Below, piece after piece: positions 54,627 to 64,000 of a stretch of 64,000 nt of DNA. Each line of letters starts with the position of its first letter. Position 1 is the stretch's first letter. A program made the position numbers and the translations under genes. The notes beneath the pieces were generated by a model, which saw only the letters and a list, made by a program, of their open reading frames with translations, was not told the DNA's origin and did no database searches. This DNA is from an uncultured Opitutales bacterium. Lineage in GTDB: Bacteria > Verrucomicrobiota > Verrucomicrobiia > Opitutales > Intestinicryptomonadaceae. The stretch covers positions 1 to 64,000 of the forward strand of contig CALXLK010000003.1 of assembly GCA_944389175.1 (NCBI GenBank), in the 5' to 3' direction.

Positions 54627-56097
54627 GCCCCTCGAGAATATCGTCGGCGCCTCCTTTTGCCGCGGCGTCGGAAATTATCTTTCCGACGGCCGTCGCATCG
54701 GACATCGCCTTTGACATGGCCTTCGACATCAACCCCCCAAGCTTGCCCTCGGCCGGAGGCTTTTCTTCGGAATCGAGCGCTTGGGCGAGCGCTTTGGAAA
54801 GTTCGTCATAGCCGACGTGCCCGAAGAGCTTTTTTATCTCTCCGTCATCGGCGGCATTTCCATTCTGCGCTTGTTTGGCATTGGGGTGCTCCCCCTCTGA
54901 AACATCCTCCAATCCCGAGAGATCGAGGTCTTCGCCGTCCTCAGAGTTTTCCTCGTGGCCTGAATCGCCTTTGGCGTCGAGCCCGTCTCCTCGAGAGTCG
55001 GCCGACTCTTCCGAATCCGCCATTTCACCGCGGCTTTCCTCAATAATTGTATCCTCGCGAGTTTGGGTGCCGGTCTCTCCCGCATCGGAATTTTCGGCGA
55101 CCTCATCGGCTGGTTGAATGGCTTCGGCGTCGCCGCCCTCGGATATCGGAGAAAAATTCGCATCTTCCCCAGTTGGCTGTGTTTGGTCGGGGTCGGGTTC
55201 TTCGATCTCGTTTGTCTGCGCCGTTGACATTCCCGTTTCGTCGGAGCCTTCAGCATCGGCGCTTTCTTGGGGCGGCGCTTTGTCCTCGAGTGCCTCAATG
55301 CTATCCTCTATTTCGTCGAGCCTATCCTTTAGGCTGCCGATATCTTCGAGAATTTGTTCGGCCATCTGTTTTGATATGAGGTCATCTCCGCCATCTTCCT
55401 GCGCGTCCATGAAATTCTGCATTCGAAGCGACAGATCGCCAAACTTTGCCTCCAAATCTTGCTGTTTCTTATTTAAGCCCTCGCAAAGCTCGTCGGTCGC
55501 GTTTTGCATGGACTCGCACTTTTGCTCAACGCATGCGGCGATTTTATCGTCGATGCTATCGGAATCGGAAGCGCATAAAGACTTAATCTGGTTATTCAAA
55601 GCGTCGACGCTTTTTGCGCATTCGGCGTTTGAATCCTTAATTTGGTTGTGCAAAAGAGCAACAGCCCGCTGCGCCGACTCGTCGTTCTTGAGCTGAATTT
55701 GGCGCAGCTCGTCGAGACCGCTTTTAAATTCGGCGAATTTAATCTCGGTGTCTTTGGCCAGTTGAAAGGCGAGCTTTTCCTCGATTTTATCGCCCATTTC
55801 GCGCGTCTCCGCCTCCATCAGCTGCAGAGCCGAAAGGTTTTCAAAGATCAAATCTATGTCTTTTTTTACTTCTTTTGCGCCCTGGGAAAGTTCTGCCTTT
55901 GACTTGAGGTAATCGAACAGGTAGGGCAGCAGCACCATCGCCATAGCGCAAATAGACATCAAAAAACAAAGAGCCGCCGTCGCAAACGACATGGTTTCCA
56001 TGAGCACCACATTCGGGTAGGCTATGGCAATCACGGCAACTAAAACCGCCGCGTCGGCGGCGTATAGGGGCCATTTGGGGAGAGGCTCTTTGTTCAT
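54571..56097 (-). CDS. membrane coiled-coil protein with long acidic region, unknown
   Basis: The 508-residue protein has two membrane helices near the N-terminus (about 12-30 and 37-60). A coiled-coil follows (about 65-275; LDELRQIQLKNDESAQRAV and similar heptads). The acidic region, rich in Glu, Asp, Ser and Gly (about 275-425; SEGGDAEAIQPADEVAENSD), looks disordered. A short helical end (LFGHVGYDELSKALAQALDSE) precedes the stop. I do not recognise it. It lies between trpS and hisF. Two Cys-containing coil segments (LCASDSDSIDD, VEQKCESM) are notable. The frame ends at an A10 run, after which another frame continues; see the neighbour. Confidence 0.65.
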   Translation of the reverse strand: MNKEPLPKWPLYAADAAVLVAVIAIAYPNVVLMETMSFATAALCFLMSICAMAMVLLPYLFDYLKSKAELSQGAKEVKKDIDLIFENLSALQLMEAETREMGDKIEEKLAFQLAKDTEIKFAEFKSGLDELRQIQLKNDESAQRAVALLHNQIKDSNAECAKSVDALNNQIKSLCASDSDSIDDKIAACVEQKCESMQNATDELCEGLNKKQQDLEAKFGDLSLRMQNFMDAQEDGGDDLISKQMAEQILEDIGSLKDRLDEIEDSIEALEDKAPPQESADAEGSDETGMSTAQTNEIEEPDPDQTQPTGEDANFSPISEGGDAEAIQPADEVAENSDAGETGTQTREDTIIEESRGEMADSEESADSRGDGLDAKGDSGHEENSEDGEDLDLSGLEDVSEGEHPNAKQAQNGNAADDGEIKKLFGHVGYDELSKALAQALDSEEKPPAEGKLGGLMSKAMSKAMSDATAVGKIISDAAAKGGADDILEGLDFEKEADGNSGGGQKKN

Positions 56098-56112
56098 GGT
56101 CGTCCTTTTGTT

Positions 56113-57129
56113 TTATTTTTCGAAATTCAAGAATCCGACTTTTCGGTAGACCTTGGCCATCATCTTTGTCGTTCTGCGCGTGGCGGCCTGGCTGCCCTTT
56201 TTTATCGCATCTTCTATCATGGCCTTGTCGGAGGAATAGTCCTTGTAGCTTTGGCGCACGGGCGCCAGACTTTCGATTACCACCTCGGCGACGGCTTTTT
56301 TGAAATCTCCGTAGCCTTTGCCCGAAAATTCGTCTTCGATTTGCCCGTACGTCTTTTGGGTAAAGGCCGCCATGATGCTCATTAAATTCGAAACCCCGGG
56401 CTTGTTCTGGACGTCGTATCTGACGCTGCTGTCGCTGTCCGTGACTGCCGACATTATCTTCTTTTGCAATACGGACGGCTCGTCCGTAATATAGAGCGTG
56501 CCGTTTTGGTTGGGATCAGACTTCGACATCTTAGAGTCGGGCGACTGCAGCGACATTATGCGAGCTCCCGACTTTGGTATGTATGGCTCGGGAAGTTTAA
56601 AGGTCGGCGAGTACATGTTGTTGAATTTCTGCGCCAAGTCGCGGGTGAGCTCCAAGTGCTGCTTTTGGTCTTCGCCGACGGGCACGAGGTCGGCGTTGTA
56701 TATTAGAATATCGGAGGCCATCAAAACCGGGTAATACAACAGCCCGCTGTTGAGGGCGTCCTTGTGCTTTTTTGCCTTGTCTTTGTACTGCGTCATGCGC
56801 TCGAGGCTGCCTATGGGGCATATGCAGCCGAGAATCCAGGCGAGCTCTGCGTGTCCCTTCACCATGCTTTGGAGAAAGAGGTTGCATTTCTGCGGGTCGA
56901 GGCCGCAGGCCATATATTGGGCCGCGCAGTCATAGACGTTTCTCTTCAAATCAGCCGGGACGTACGGGATTGTTATTGCATGCATATCGACAATGCCGAA
57001 GTAGCATTCGTAGTCCTCTATCATTTGCCCCCAGTTTTTTATGGCGCCCAAATAATTGCCAAGGTGCAGCTTCCCGGTAGGCTGCGCGGCCGTCATTACA
57101 ACTTTTTTTTGTACGTTTTCGCTTTCCAT
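56113..57129 (-). CDS. trpS: tryptophanyl-tRNA synthetase
   Basis: TrpS charges tRNA-Trp. The 338-residue protein shows GKLHLGNYLGAI (HIGH-type motif near residue 19), SKMSKSDPN (KMSKS) and the class I fold; length equals the family norm (E. coli 334). The N-terminus has a short extension MESENVQKKVVM before the first strand. It is the first gene of a leftward set with the coiled-coil membrane protein 15 bases downstream, which may therefore share its transcript. Confidence 0.95.
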   Translation of the reverse strand: MESENVQKKVVMTAAQPTGKLHLGNYLGAIKNWGQMIEDYECYFGIVDMHAITIPYVPADLKRNVYDCAAQYMACGLDPQKCNLFLQSMVKGHAELAWILGCICPIGSLERMTQYKDKAKKHKDALNSGLLYYPVLMASDILIYNADLVPVGEDQKQHLELTRDLAQKFNNMYSPTFKLPEPYIPKSGARIMSLQSPDSKMSKSDPNQNGTLYITDEPSVLQKKIMSAVTDSDSSVRYDVQNKPGVSNLMSIMAAFTQKTYGQIEDEFSGKGYGDFKKAVAEVVIESLAPVRQSYKDYSSDKAMIEDAIKKGSQAATRRTTKMMAKVYRKVGFLNFEK

Positions 57130-57247
57130 TTTTTCTTCTTATGCACGATGGCCTCATTTCGCTTTTTTTTCAACATTTTTCTAATCGCTTTTATCCTTAA
57201 AAAAAGCTTTAAATTGGGAAGATGTTTTCTCTATTATTGCCCCAATT

Positions 57248-57928
57248 ATGAACTTTTCATGCATATTTGACTGGGACGGCACCGTAGTCGATTCGGGCCG
57301 CACCCACGAGCGAACTTGGATAGAGCTTGCCAAAAGACACAACCTTCCGCTCATAGACAACTTTTTTTCGATAACCTTTGGCAAAAGAAACGTCGAGATT
57401 ATCACGCAAATTTTAAATTGGACAAAGGATCCGGCCTACGCGCAGGAACTTTCGGACGAAAAAGAAGTCTTATACAGAGACATAGTAGTCCGCGACGGCG
57501 TGCCGAAAGTCGGGGGCGTCGAGGAGTTCTTGAAAAAGCTCAAGGGCGCGGGTGTCCCGTGCGCCGTGGGCTCGTCGACGCCGCGGCTTAATCTCGACGT
57601 CACCATAGAAAAACTCGGCTTTGGTTCATACTTTCAGGCGTATGCGGCCTCGGAGGACGTATCCAAGGGCAAGCCGGCGCCCGACGTGTTCCTTTGCGCG
57701 GCGGGTAAACTCGGCGTGGCCCCCGAAAGGTGCGTAGTCTTTGAAGATTCGCTTGCTGGGATTGAGGCCGGTGTGGCCGCCGGCATGAAAACAGTGGCTT
57801 TGACCTTGACTAATCCGCGAAGCTTCTGGCTTGCTCTCAGGGGAAACCCCAGGGATAGAACCGACTTGATAATAGACGACTATCTCGGCATTTCCATTGC
57901 AGACCTGTCCGGACTTTTCGACAAATAA
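57248..57928 (+). CDS. HAD-superfamily phosphatase, beta-phosphoglucomutase-like
   Basis: The 226-residue protein begins [13 protein letters not shown] (the DxDGT catalytic motif, with the nucleophile Asp at position 8). A cap domain (about 15-90) is followed by VGSSTPR (motif II), [13 protein letters not shown] (motif III Lys) and [17 protein letters not shown] (motif IV). This is the beta-phosphoglucomutase/phosphoglycolate phosphatase branch. The substrate could be phosphoglycolate, a sugar phosphate or a nucleotide, and is not known. uvrB starts one base after its stop, so they are probably expressed together. Confidence 0.85.
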   Translation: MNFSCIFDWDGTVVDSGRTHERTWIELAKRHNLPLIDNFFSITFGKRNVEIITQILNWTKDPAYAQELSDEKEVLYRDIVVRDGVPKVGGVEEFLKKLKGAGVPCAVGSSTPRLNLDVTIEKLGFGSYFQAYAASEDVSKGKPAPDVFLCAAGKLGVAPERCVVFEDSLAGIEAGVAAGMKTVALTLTNPRSFWLALRGNPRDRTDLIIDDYLGISIADLSGLFDK

Positions 57929-57929
57929 C

Positions 57930-59882
57930 ATGACAGATATCCCCTTTAAACTTCATGCAAAATACGCGCCATCCGGCGACCAGCCGCAGGCCATAGACGC
58001 CTTGTGCGAGAGCCTCAAGGCGGGCAATAAGTACACGACGCTCGTAGGCGTTACGGGCTCGGGCAAGACGTTTACCATGGCAAACGTCATAGAGCGCCTA
58101 AACAGGCCAGCAGTCATTATTTCCCACAACAAGACTCTCGCCGCCCAGCTCTATGCCGAGTTTAAGGAATTTTTCCCCGAAAACGCGGTGGAATATTTCG
58201 TCAGCTATTACGACTACTACCAGCCCGAGGCCTACATTCCGCAGACGGACACCTACATAGAAAAAGACTCCGCCATAAACGACGAAATAGAAAAGCTGCG
58301 CATTTCGGCGGCCTCGTCGCTGGTTTCGCGCCGCGACGTAATCGTGGTGGCGACGGTTTCGTGCATATATGGCCTGGGCTCTCCGGAGGACTTTAAGAAG
58401 CTTATGATTCCCCTTAGAAAGGGGCTTGCATACTCCCGCTCCGAGTTTGTGGATGCGCTTGTCGGCATAAGCTACGAGCGCAACGACGTGGCTTTTTCGC
58501 GGGGGATATTTCGCGTCAGGGGCGACGTAGTCGACGTATTTCCCGCCTATCTTGACACCGCGTTGCGAGTTGAGTTTTTCGGCGATGAAATAGATTCGCT
58601 GAAAAAAATAGACCCGCTCACCGGTCAGGTCCTCTCGAGGCTCGACCGTTTCGACCTCTATCCCGCGACGGGGTTTGTCACCCCGAAGGAAAAGCTTGAA
58701 AAGGCTATTCCGGCCATAAGGGCCGAGCTCGACGAGCGCGTAAAAGAGCTTGAAAAGCAGAACAAACTTTTAGAGGCGCAGAGGCTGCGCATGCGCACCG
58801 AGCAAGACTTGGACCTGCTTTCCGAGACGGGATTTTGCACCGGCATTGAAAACTATTCCCGCCATTTGGAGGGTAGGGCGCCAGGCTCGCGGCCGTGGTG
58901 TCTGTTGGACTTCATATCAAAAGACGCCATTGTGTTTATCGACGAAAGCCACGTCACGTTCCCTCAGATTCGCGGCATGTACAACGGCGACCGTTCCCGA
59001 AAGGAGCGCCTAATAGAATACGGCTTTCGCCTACCGAGCGCGTTGGACAACAGGCCGCTTTTGCCGGCTGAGTTCAACGAACTCACAGGCCAGACAGTCT
59101 TCGTTTCGGCCACGCCGGCCGATTTTGAAAGGCAAAACAGCCCCGTTGTAGCCGAGCAGATAATTAGGCCGACAGGGTTGTTGGATCCGGAAATGATTGT
59201 CCGTCCGATCAAGGGGCAGGTGGAGGATTGCGCCGCGGAGATAATAGAGGCGGCCAAGCGCAAGGAGAGGGTTTTTGTGACGACGCTTACGAAGCGCATG
59301 AGCGAAGACATAGCCGACTATTTGAGCGAAAAGGGTCTTCGCGTGGAATACTTAAATTCCGACATTGACGCCATAGAGCGCGTGGAAATCTTGAGGCGGC
59401 TGCGCATGGGCGAGTTTGACGCGCTCGTCGGAGTAAACCTTTTAAGGGAGGGTCTCGACGTTCCCGAAGTTTCGCTCGTGTGCATTTTAGACGCCGACAA
59501 GGAGGGCTTTTTGCGCAGTGCCACTAGCCTCATACAGACGGCAGGCCGCGCAGCGCGCCACGCGGGGGGGCGCGTAATTCTATACGCCGACAATATGACG
59601 GGCTCGCTCAAGACGGCTGTCGATACGTGCCTAAGGCGCAGGGGAATCCAGCAGCAATACAACGCCGAGCACGGGATAACGCCGCGGACTGTGGCCCGCC
59701 CCGTCCAGCCGCCGCTTGTCAAGAAAAGCGACAAGCTCGCCGCCCTTGCCGCCAAGCCGGAGAGCCAGAGGGCCGCCGTGATAAAAGAGCTCACCCAGGA
59801 GATGCTCGCCGCCGCCGAACGCCTCGACTTTGAAAAGGCTGCTGTTATTCGCGACCAGATAAAGAAACTTCGCAAGAAATAA
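57930..59882 (+). CDS. uvrB: UvrABC excinuclease subunit B
   Basis: UvrB verifies DNA lesions during nucleotide excision repair. From the ATG at 57930 ([22 protein letters not shown]) the protein has 650 residues. Visible are Walker A GVTGSGKT, the beta-hairpin region [24 protein letters not shown] in [12 protein letters not shown], the [19 protein letters not shown] motor motif V, and a C-terminal UVR domain ([20 protein letters not shown]). The order and length match UvrB. It is coupled to the HAD gene upstream; a short stretch follows before the Sel1 gene. Confidence 0.95.
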   Translation: MTDIPFKLHAKYAPSGDQPQAIDALCESLKAGNKYTTLVGVTGSGKTFTMANVIERLNRPAVIISHNKTLAAQLYAEFKEFFPENAVEYFVSYYDYYQPEAYIPQTDTYIEKDSAINDEIEKLRISAASSLVSRRDVIVVATVSCIYGLGSPEDFKKLMIPLRKGLAYSRSEFVDALVGISYERNDVAFSRGIFRVRGDVVDVFPAYLDTALRVEFFGDEIDSLKKIDPLTGQVLSRLDRFDLYPATGFVTPKEKLEKAIPAIRAELDERVKELEKQNKLLEAQRLRMRTEQDLDLLSETGFCTGIENYSRHLEGRAPGSRPWCLLDFISKDAIVFIDESHVTFPQIRGMYNGDRSRKERLIEYGFRLPSALDNRPLLPAEFNELTGQTVFVSATPADFERQNSPVVAEQIIRPTGLLDPEMIVRPIKGQVEDCAAEIIEAAKRKERVFVTTLTKRMSEDIADYLSEKGLRVEYLNSDIDAIERVEILRRLRMGEFDALVGVNLLREGLDVPEVSLVCILDADKEGFLRSATSLIQTAGRAARHAGGRVILYADNMTGSLKTAVDTCLRRRGIQQQYNAEHGITPRTVARPVQPPLVKKSDKLAALAAKPESQRAAVIKELTQEMLAAAERLDFEKAAVIRDQIKKLRKK

Positions 59883-59920
59883 ATGTTGATAATGCAAAAA
59901 TTAAAATTATGGTTTTGGGC

Positions 59921-60814
59921 ATGAGAATTTTGGTGTTTATCCTATTGGCTTTAATGGCCTCAAATGCGGTTGCTTCCGACTATAAGGCGCTTTTGGAAAA
60001 GGCGCGTTCGGGAGATCCCGACGCCCAGAATAGTCTCGGAGAATATTACGCCGACGGGGACGGCGGAAAAGTAGCCTCGAATTTCGACCTTGCCATTGCG
60101 TGCTGGCGGCGCGCAGCCAAAGGCGGGAGCGCGAAGGCCTATACCAATTTAGGTTCCATGTATTACGCCGGCAAAGGCGTGCCCAAAAGCACCCCAATGG
60201 CGGTGGAGTTGTGGACCGAGGGGGCAAAGCGCGGAGACGCTTCGGCTCAGTACTTGTTGGGCAATGCTTATTGCAAGGGCCTTGCGGTCCTTCCCGATAT
60301 TCAGACTGCGGCTTTCTGGTGGAGCAAAGCCGCAGAGAAGGGCCATATGCGAGCCCAGAATAATTTGGCCTTCGCCTACGCCAAGGGCAAGGGAGTGGCC
60401 GCCAAAGATATAAATAAGGCTTTCCAGCTCTGGAAAGCCTCCGCAGAGCAGGGGTATGGTCCGGCTCAAGTTTATTTGGGGCTTTGCTATTTTACCGGAG
60501 ACGGCGTCGAGCCCGATCCGCAGAAAGCCGTCGCTATATGGACAAACGCCGCCGAGATAAACGGAGACGTGGATGCCGTATATTATCTGGGTGTGGCCTC
60601 TGCCTCCGGCACGGGGACGCCAAAGGATATTAGAAAAGCCTATCGATACTTTTCGTTGGCCGCTTCAAAAGGCCACAAGTTAGCCGCGCAAGAGGCCGAA
60701 AAAATGGTCATAAGCTTCGGCAAAGACAATTTGACAAAAAGAATTGAAAAATCCCCCGAGCCGACCCATCCCGATGCAAAAAATGCTTCGGGCAGGCCGC
60801 CGGCTGGCATGTGA
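59921..60814 (+). CDS. secreted Sel1-repeat protein
   Basis: The 297-residue protein (from the ATG at 59921, MRILVFILLALMASNAVAS; an ATG at 59909 is possible) has a signal peptide. About six Sel1-like repeats (SLR) follow, each around 36 residues with a pattern such as AQNSLGEYYADGDG, AYTNLGSMYYAGKG, AQNNLAFAYAKGKG and AQVYLGLCYFTGDG. Such repeats form curved helical surfaces that bind proteins, and many are periplasmic. It ends with a Pro-rich tail (EPTHPDAKNASGRPPAGM). A terminator-type hairpin follows. Confidence 0.85.
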   Translation: MRILVFILLALMASNAVASDYKALLEKARSGDPDAQNSLGEYYADGDGGKVASNFDLAIACWRRAAKGGSAKAYTNLGSMYYAGKGVPKSTPMAVELWTEGAKRGDASAQYLLGNAYCKGLAVLPDIQTAAFWWSKAAEKGHMRAQNNLAFAYAKGKGVAAKDINKAFQLWKASAEQGYGPAQVYLGLCYFTGDGVEPDPQKAVAIWTNAAEINGDVDAVYYLGVASASGTGTPKDIRKAYRYFSLAASKGHKLAAQEAEKMVISFGKDNLTKRIEKSPEPTHPDAKNASGRPPAGM

Positions 60815-60890
60815 GATTGTGCTTTTGGTTCCGAGGGGGGTAGAAAAAAGATTGCGCTTGGCTTCCAAAATGCTTTTGAGTCCTAAAACT

Positions 60891-60927
60891 AAAAAACGGG
60901 GCGCTTCCAGCGACCCTGTTTTTTTTT
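60891..60927 (+). terminator. terminator after the Sel1-repeat gene
   Basis: AAAACGGGGCGCT pairs with AGCGACCCTGTTTT with one bulged base, around TCC (about 60893-60920), and eight T follow. Confidence 0.7.
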
Positions 60928-61019
60928 GATTTCCGTCATAAAAGCCCGACGGCGGCGAAATCTTTAGGCCTTCCCCGCATGGGCCCTTCTTCTTGCCCGC
61001 CGCCTGCCGCCACGTAAAA

Positions 61020-62075
61020 TCAAAGATCTTTAAATACGGGAGATCTTAGAATTTCTTTCCCGAGGGCATTTTTCAATCCAGCGATAGTTTTGTTCGAGCC
61101 GCTCACGGGTATTATATACTCTTTTTTTGAGTCGATGCCAGTAATGACAACCTTGACGTCGGCCTCGTAAATGGCGCCTATTTTTCTGTAGCTTTCCACA
61201 GATACGTCCACGCTGCAGCTTTCCTTTATCGGCATTTTTTTCAAATGCTCTACAACGCGCTCTATTAGCCAGTCTCTAAGGCTTTCGGCCTGTTGTTGGG
61301 CTTCTTCCGCGGAAATCGTCTGGTATATATATACTCCGTTTTCCCAGTACGCTGGGGCAAAAAGCATTGGCGCACACCAGTACGCAGGATAGATAATCGA
61401 TCCATACGGCCTGATAAAGTTTGTGAAAATTGGCCTGTGTATCCAATGCGGCCGCGTTATAAAAATTGGCCCGTATCCAGGTCTGATTATGGGCCTATTT
61501 GGCCTGTGCGGACGCGGCCTGTGCGGGCGGTTTATAACTGGGCGGTTCGGCCTGTGCGGGCGGTTTATAATAGGCTTGCTCGGGCGGTTTGGACGGTGCA
61601 CGATATTTGGCTTATGCGGCCTGTTTGGGCGGTTGGGACGCGCTACAATCGGCTTATTGGGGTGGTTAATAGTCGGCCTGGATGGGCGGTTTATAACCGG
61701 GCGGTTCGGCCTGGGCATAGTCGGGCGATTTATAATAGGCCTGTTTGGACGGTTGGGCCTGGGCAGAGTCGGGCGGTTGATGACGGGCCTGTTGGGGCGC
61801 GCTACAATCGGCCTTTGGGGGCGGTTGATTATCGGTCTGCTCGGGCGCGATATATTGCTAAGCTGCGGTCTCGGAGACATAGGCCTGTTAATAGTCGGCC
61901 GCGGGATGCTTATCGGCCTTGCGCTTCGGATTCCCGAAGGCGCCATATTTCCCCCGCCGAATCTTACGCTCGGCATTGACGGACGGGCATATGAGCCCAT
62001 TGCGCCCCTAACTGCAGCAGAAAGCGGAATCAACGGCAAAGCCAAAACTAACATCAGTGCAAAGACCCTCCTCAT
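61020..62075 (-). CDS. secreted protein with a long RPNRPxINRP repeat
   Basis: The 351-residue protein has a signal peptide (MRRVFALMLVLALPLIPLSA). It has a basic, low-complexity region from about 40 to 205 in which short units such as RPNRPVINRP, RPIINRP and RPHRPNRP are repeated more than a dozen times. A non-repeated C-terminal domain of about 145 residues follows (SAEEAQQQAESLRDWLIERV, KESCSVDVSVESYRKIG, VVITGIDSKKEYIIPVSG). I do not recognise it. The highly basic proline-rich stretch could bind an anionic polymer such as nucleic acid, teichoic or polysaccharide. The Pro-rich stretch would also make it a strong EF-P client. Confidence 0.7.
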   Translation of the reverse strand: MRRVFALMLVLALPLIPLSAAVRGAMGSYARPSMPSVRFGGGNMAPSGIRSARPISIPRPTINRPMSPRPQLSNISRPSRPIINRPQRPIVARPNRPVINRPTLPRPNRPNRPIINRPTMPRPNRPVINRPSRPTINHPNKPIVARPNRPNRPHKPNIVHRPNRPSKPIINRPHRPNRPVINRPHRPRPHRPNRPIIRPGYGPIFITRPHWIHRPIFTNFIRPYGSIIYPAYWCAPMLFAPAYWENGVYIYQTISAEEAQQQAESLRDWLIERVVEHLKKMPIKESCSVDVSVESYRKIGAIYEADVKVVITGIDSKKEYIIPVSGSNKTIAGLKNALGKEILRSPVFKDL

Positions 62076-62146
62076 GGCATCCGTTTAAACGCCGATCGTT
62101 ATTCAAAGTTTCAGAGAGATTTCAAGCAAAATATAACTTCCCCACG

Positions 62147-63856
62147 CTAAAGTATATATTCGCGTTTTTTTTGTTGCTTTGCCAGAATTTCCCGGCTTTT
62201 AGCCAAGGCTAAGTCGATATTTTCGACTACGCATTCCTCTCCGATTTTGTCGAGGAATCCGGATTTCTGCATCATGTGCAGAGGCTGAGAGTGTGCGCCG
62301 GTGATCATCATTATTATCCCGCGGCTTTTAAGTTTTTCGTATAGATGTTCTAACACTGATAGGGCTGTCGCGTCCATGGCAAGCACAGTGCGCATTCGCA
62401 AAATTGCGATTTTTGGCGATTGTCCCATCGACTCGAGTATGCTTTCGAGCTTGTCGGCCGCGCCGAACATTAGGACGCCGAATATCCTAAAAACCATGAC
62501 TCCCTCCGGAATGTCTTTGCCTTCAAGCGAGTACTTTGAAAGGTCGCTTTCGAGGTTTTTATCGACTTTCATCACTTGAGTGGAATCCGATACTCGCCTG
62601 ATAAACATCATGGCTGCAAGCACCATGCCGACTTCTATTGCGAGCGTGAGGCCGAATATCACAGTAAGCAGGAACGTGGCCGCAAAAACGCAGTCATCCG
62701 ATCGAGGAAGCCTGTTCATTTGGGCAAAGGCCGACCAATCGCCCATGTTGAAGGCCACTACAAACAGGATTGCCGAAAGTGCCGTTAAGGGCACATATTG
62801 GGCATAGGGGGCAAGAAAAAATAAGATGGCGATCAGCGTTAGGCAGTGTATTACTCCTGCAATGGGGGTTCTGGCGCCGTTTTTAATGTTTGTAGCGGTT
62901 CGGGCTATGGCGCCGGTCGCTGGAATTCCCATAAAAAAAGGCACTGCAACATTTGCCAATCCCTGGGCGAGGAGTTCTTGGTTTGAGTCGTGCTTGTCGT
63001 CTATCATGCCGTCTGCCACGACTGCGGAAAGAAGGGATTCTATCGCCGCAAGTATGGCTATGGTGACTGCCGGCATCAGCAGATTTTTGACGTTTGAGAG
63101 TTCGAAGTCTATCCACCTAAATTCCGGCAACGAGCGCGGTATGTCGCCAAATTTTGAGTGTATAGTCTCGACAGTCCATCCAAATTTGGCAAAAGCCATT
63201 GCCGCCGCCGTTCCGACGACGATTGCCGCTATCTGGCCGGGAATGCGTTTGCGCCAACGCTTTGGCCAGCATAGAATAGTCAGTATAGATACTACTCCTA
63301 CAAGGCTTGTGGGAATGTCGATTGTGTAAATATTTTTTAATATCGCGGCAACTTTGGGCAGAAAATCTTCAGCGGCGGAATCTATTTCCAAACCGAAGAA
63401 ATCTTTTATCTGCGTTGACATGATAAGGACGGCTATGCCGTTTGTAAATCCGAGGACTAGAGGGCGTGGGATATACTTGATGGCATTCCCCATGCGGGTC
63501 AATCCCATGACCAATAGAATAATCCCTGCCATTACAGTCGCCGTTGCAAGGCCGGAATAGCCGTATTCGGCGATAATTCCCGATACAATGACAATAAAGG
63601 CCCCCGTTGGGCCGCCGATTTGAACGCGGCTTCCGCCGCATAGCGATATTATGAGACCGGCTATTACCGCTGTGTAGAGCCCCTGCGCCGGAGATACTCC
63701 GCTTGCTATTGCAAATGCCATCGCAAGCGGAAGGGCGAGGATTCCAACGCTAATTCCAGCTCCTATGTCAGCGCATAGCTCGTTTTTGCCGTAATTGTTG
63801 AAACAGTCCAGCAGCTTGGGGTGAAATCTAAATTTGAGATCCTTCATTTTGCGCAA
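62147..63856 (-). CDS. SulP family anion transporter with STAS domain
   Basis: The 569-residue protein is a SLC26/SulP carrier. Membrane helices run from about 25 to 405 (for example LCADIGAGISVGILALPLAM, IPATGAIARTATNIKNGART). A cytoplasmic STAS domain follows (about 440-560; VMVFRIFGVLMFGAADKLES, MDATALSVLEHLYEKLKSRG). Members import sulfate, bicarbonate or dicarboxylates; the substrate cannot be told from sequence. Two ATGs three codons apart (63856, 63847) are possible starts. It is alone on its strand here, with a terminator for a gene to the right beyond the edge. Confidence 0.9.
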   Translation of the reverse strand: MRKMKDLKFRFHPKLLDCFNNYGKNELCADIGAGISVGILALPLAMAFAIASGVSPAQGLYTAVIAGLIISLCGGSRVQIGGPTGAFIVIVSGIIAEYGYSGLATATVMAGIILLVMGLTRMGNAIKYIPRPLVLGFTNGIAVLIMSTQIKDFFGLEIDSAAEDFLPKVAAILKNIYTIDIPTSLVGVVSILTILCWPKRWRKRIPGQIAAIVVGTAAAMAFAKFGWTVETIHSKFGDIPRSLPEFRWIDFELSNVKNLLMPAVTIAILAAIESLLSAVVADGMIDDKHDSNQELLAQGLANVAVPFFMGIPATGAIARTATNIKNGARTPIAGVIHCLTLIAILFFLAPYAQYVPLTALSAILFVVAFNMGDWSAFAQMNRLPRSDDCVFAATFLLTVIFGLTLAIEVGMVLAAMMFIRRVSDSTQVMKVDKNLESDLSKYSLEGKDIPEGVMVFRIFGVLMFGAADKLESILESMGQSPKIAILRMRTVLAMDATALSVLEHLYEKLKSRGIIMMITGAHSQPLHMMQKSGFLDKIGEECVVENIDLALAKSREILAKQQKKREYIL

Positions 63857-63938
63857 AAACTGGCCATGTTGTACAAAAACGCCTGCCCGTCAAGATGTAT
63901 GTTGGCCTCTTGTTCAAACGCAGCGCAATAGATAAGAC

Positions 63939-63968
63939 AAAAAAAACGCCTCCCGTTGAGGGAAGCGT
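63939..63968 (-). terminator. minus-strand terminator for a gene beyond the right edge
   Basis: On the minus strand ACGC-TCCC-TCAAC-GGGA-GCGT (plus 63946-63968) is followed by eight T (plus A tract 63939-63945). It must end a leftward gene that continues past 64000, whose last few codons (ending near a TGA at 63988-63990) may be inside the window. Confidence 0.7.
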
Positions 63969-64000
63969 ATGTGTGGTAAAACTTTCGTCAAACCTTCCGC

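Noticed and set aside
61293..61979. Long plus-strand frames over the RPN-repeat gene
   Set aside because: They are shadows of the repeat on the other strand; the minus-strand frame has the signal peptide and a non-repeated domain.
63985..64000. Partial match GAAGGTTTGACG (minus strand) to the start of the ~215 bp repeat
   Set aside because: Only 12 bases match and the following sequence differs, so it is not enough to call a third copy.

Overview
The window looks like a chromosomal segment of a Gram-negative bacterium, most likely of the phylum Verrucomicrobiota (Opitutae-like, perhaps gut-associated). This placement is inference. It rests on lipid A genes (lpxA and an LpxR-type deacylase), many lipoprotein and signal peptides, few strong Shine-Dalgarno sites, an EF-P with Arg at position 32, a compact GltX, and secreted glycosidases in a housekeeping background. 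No rRNA, convincing tRNA, CRISPR array, transposase or phage module was seen.

Layout. 0.2-2.7 kb: a secreted GH2 beta-galactosidase-like enzyme. 2.7-13.7 kb: upp, a truncated MFS remnant, a lipoprotein, an unknown membrane protein, lpxA, pdxA, an AmpG-like transporter, a RodZ-like protein, a Dabb protein, a CCA-adding-type enzyme and grpE-dnaJ. 13.8-23 kb: an accessory region of lower GC with many hairpins, carrying a membrane acyltransferase, a GH127-like lipoprotein, a TIM-barrel GH-like protein and a GH101/GH129-like secreted protein. Two copies of a ~215 bp structured repeat flank the last gene, and its 3' end is duplicated in tandem. 23-35 kb: rlmH, pyrD, efp, argA, pilT, rsmD, lpxR, thiC, a redox-Cys protein, a HIT protein, an exonuclease and a HisN-like phosphatase. 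35.3-41.5 kb: a leftward cluster of a TPR lipoprotein, dnaG, rpoD and a secreted protein. 41.5-47.3 kb: a secreted protein, a Nudix hydrolase, gltX, rny and galM. 47.5-53.2 kb: a paralogue of the GH101/129-like protein, an FKBP, a flavin reductase and a Ski2-like helicase. 53.5-64 kb: hisF, an unknown coiled-coil membrane protein with a probable frameshift, trpS, a HAD phosphatase, uvrB, a Sel1-repeat protein, an RPN-repeat secreted protein and a SulP transporter.

How the genes fit together. The secreted GH2, GH127-like, GH-like barrel and two GH101/129-like proteins, with galM, suggest digestion of arabinose- or galactose-bearing plant or mucin glycans. The rest is information processing, cofactor, nucleotide and amino acid metabolism, and envelope maintenance. 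The best leads are the structured repeat pair, the probable catalytic Asp/Glu pair in the paralogous secreted proteins, a DnaG that has lost three of four zinc ligands, a PdxA with one metal-ligand His changed to Gln, an A10 run that splits one gene in two, a histone-H1-like tail on RpoD, and an RPN-repeat secreted protein.
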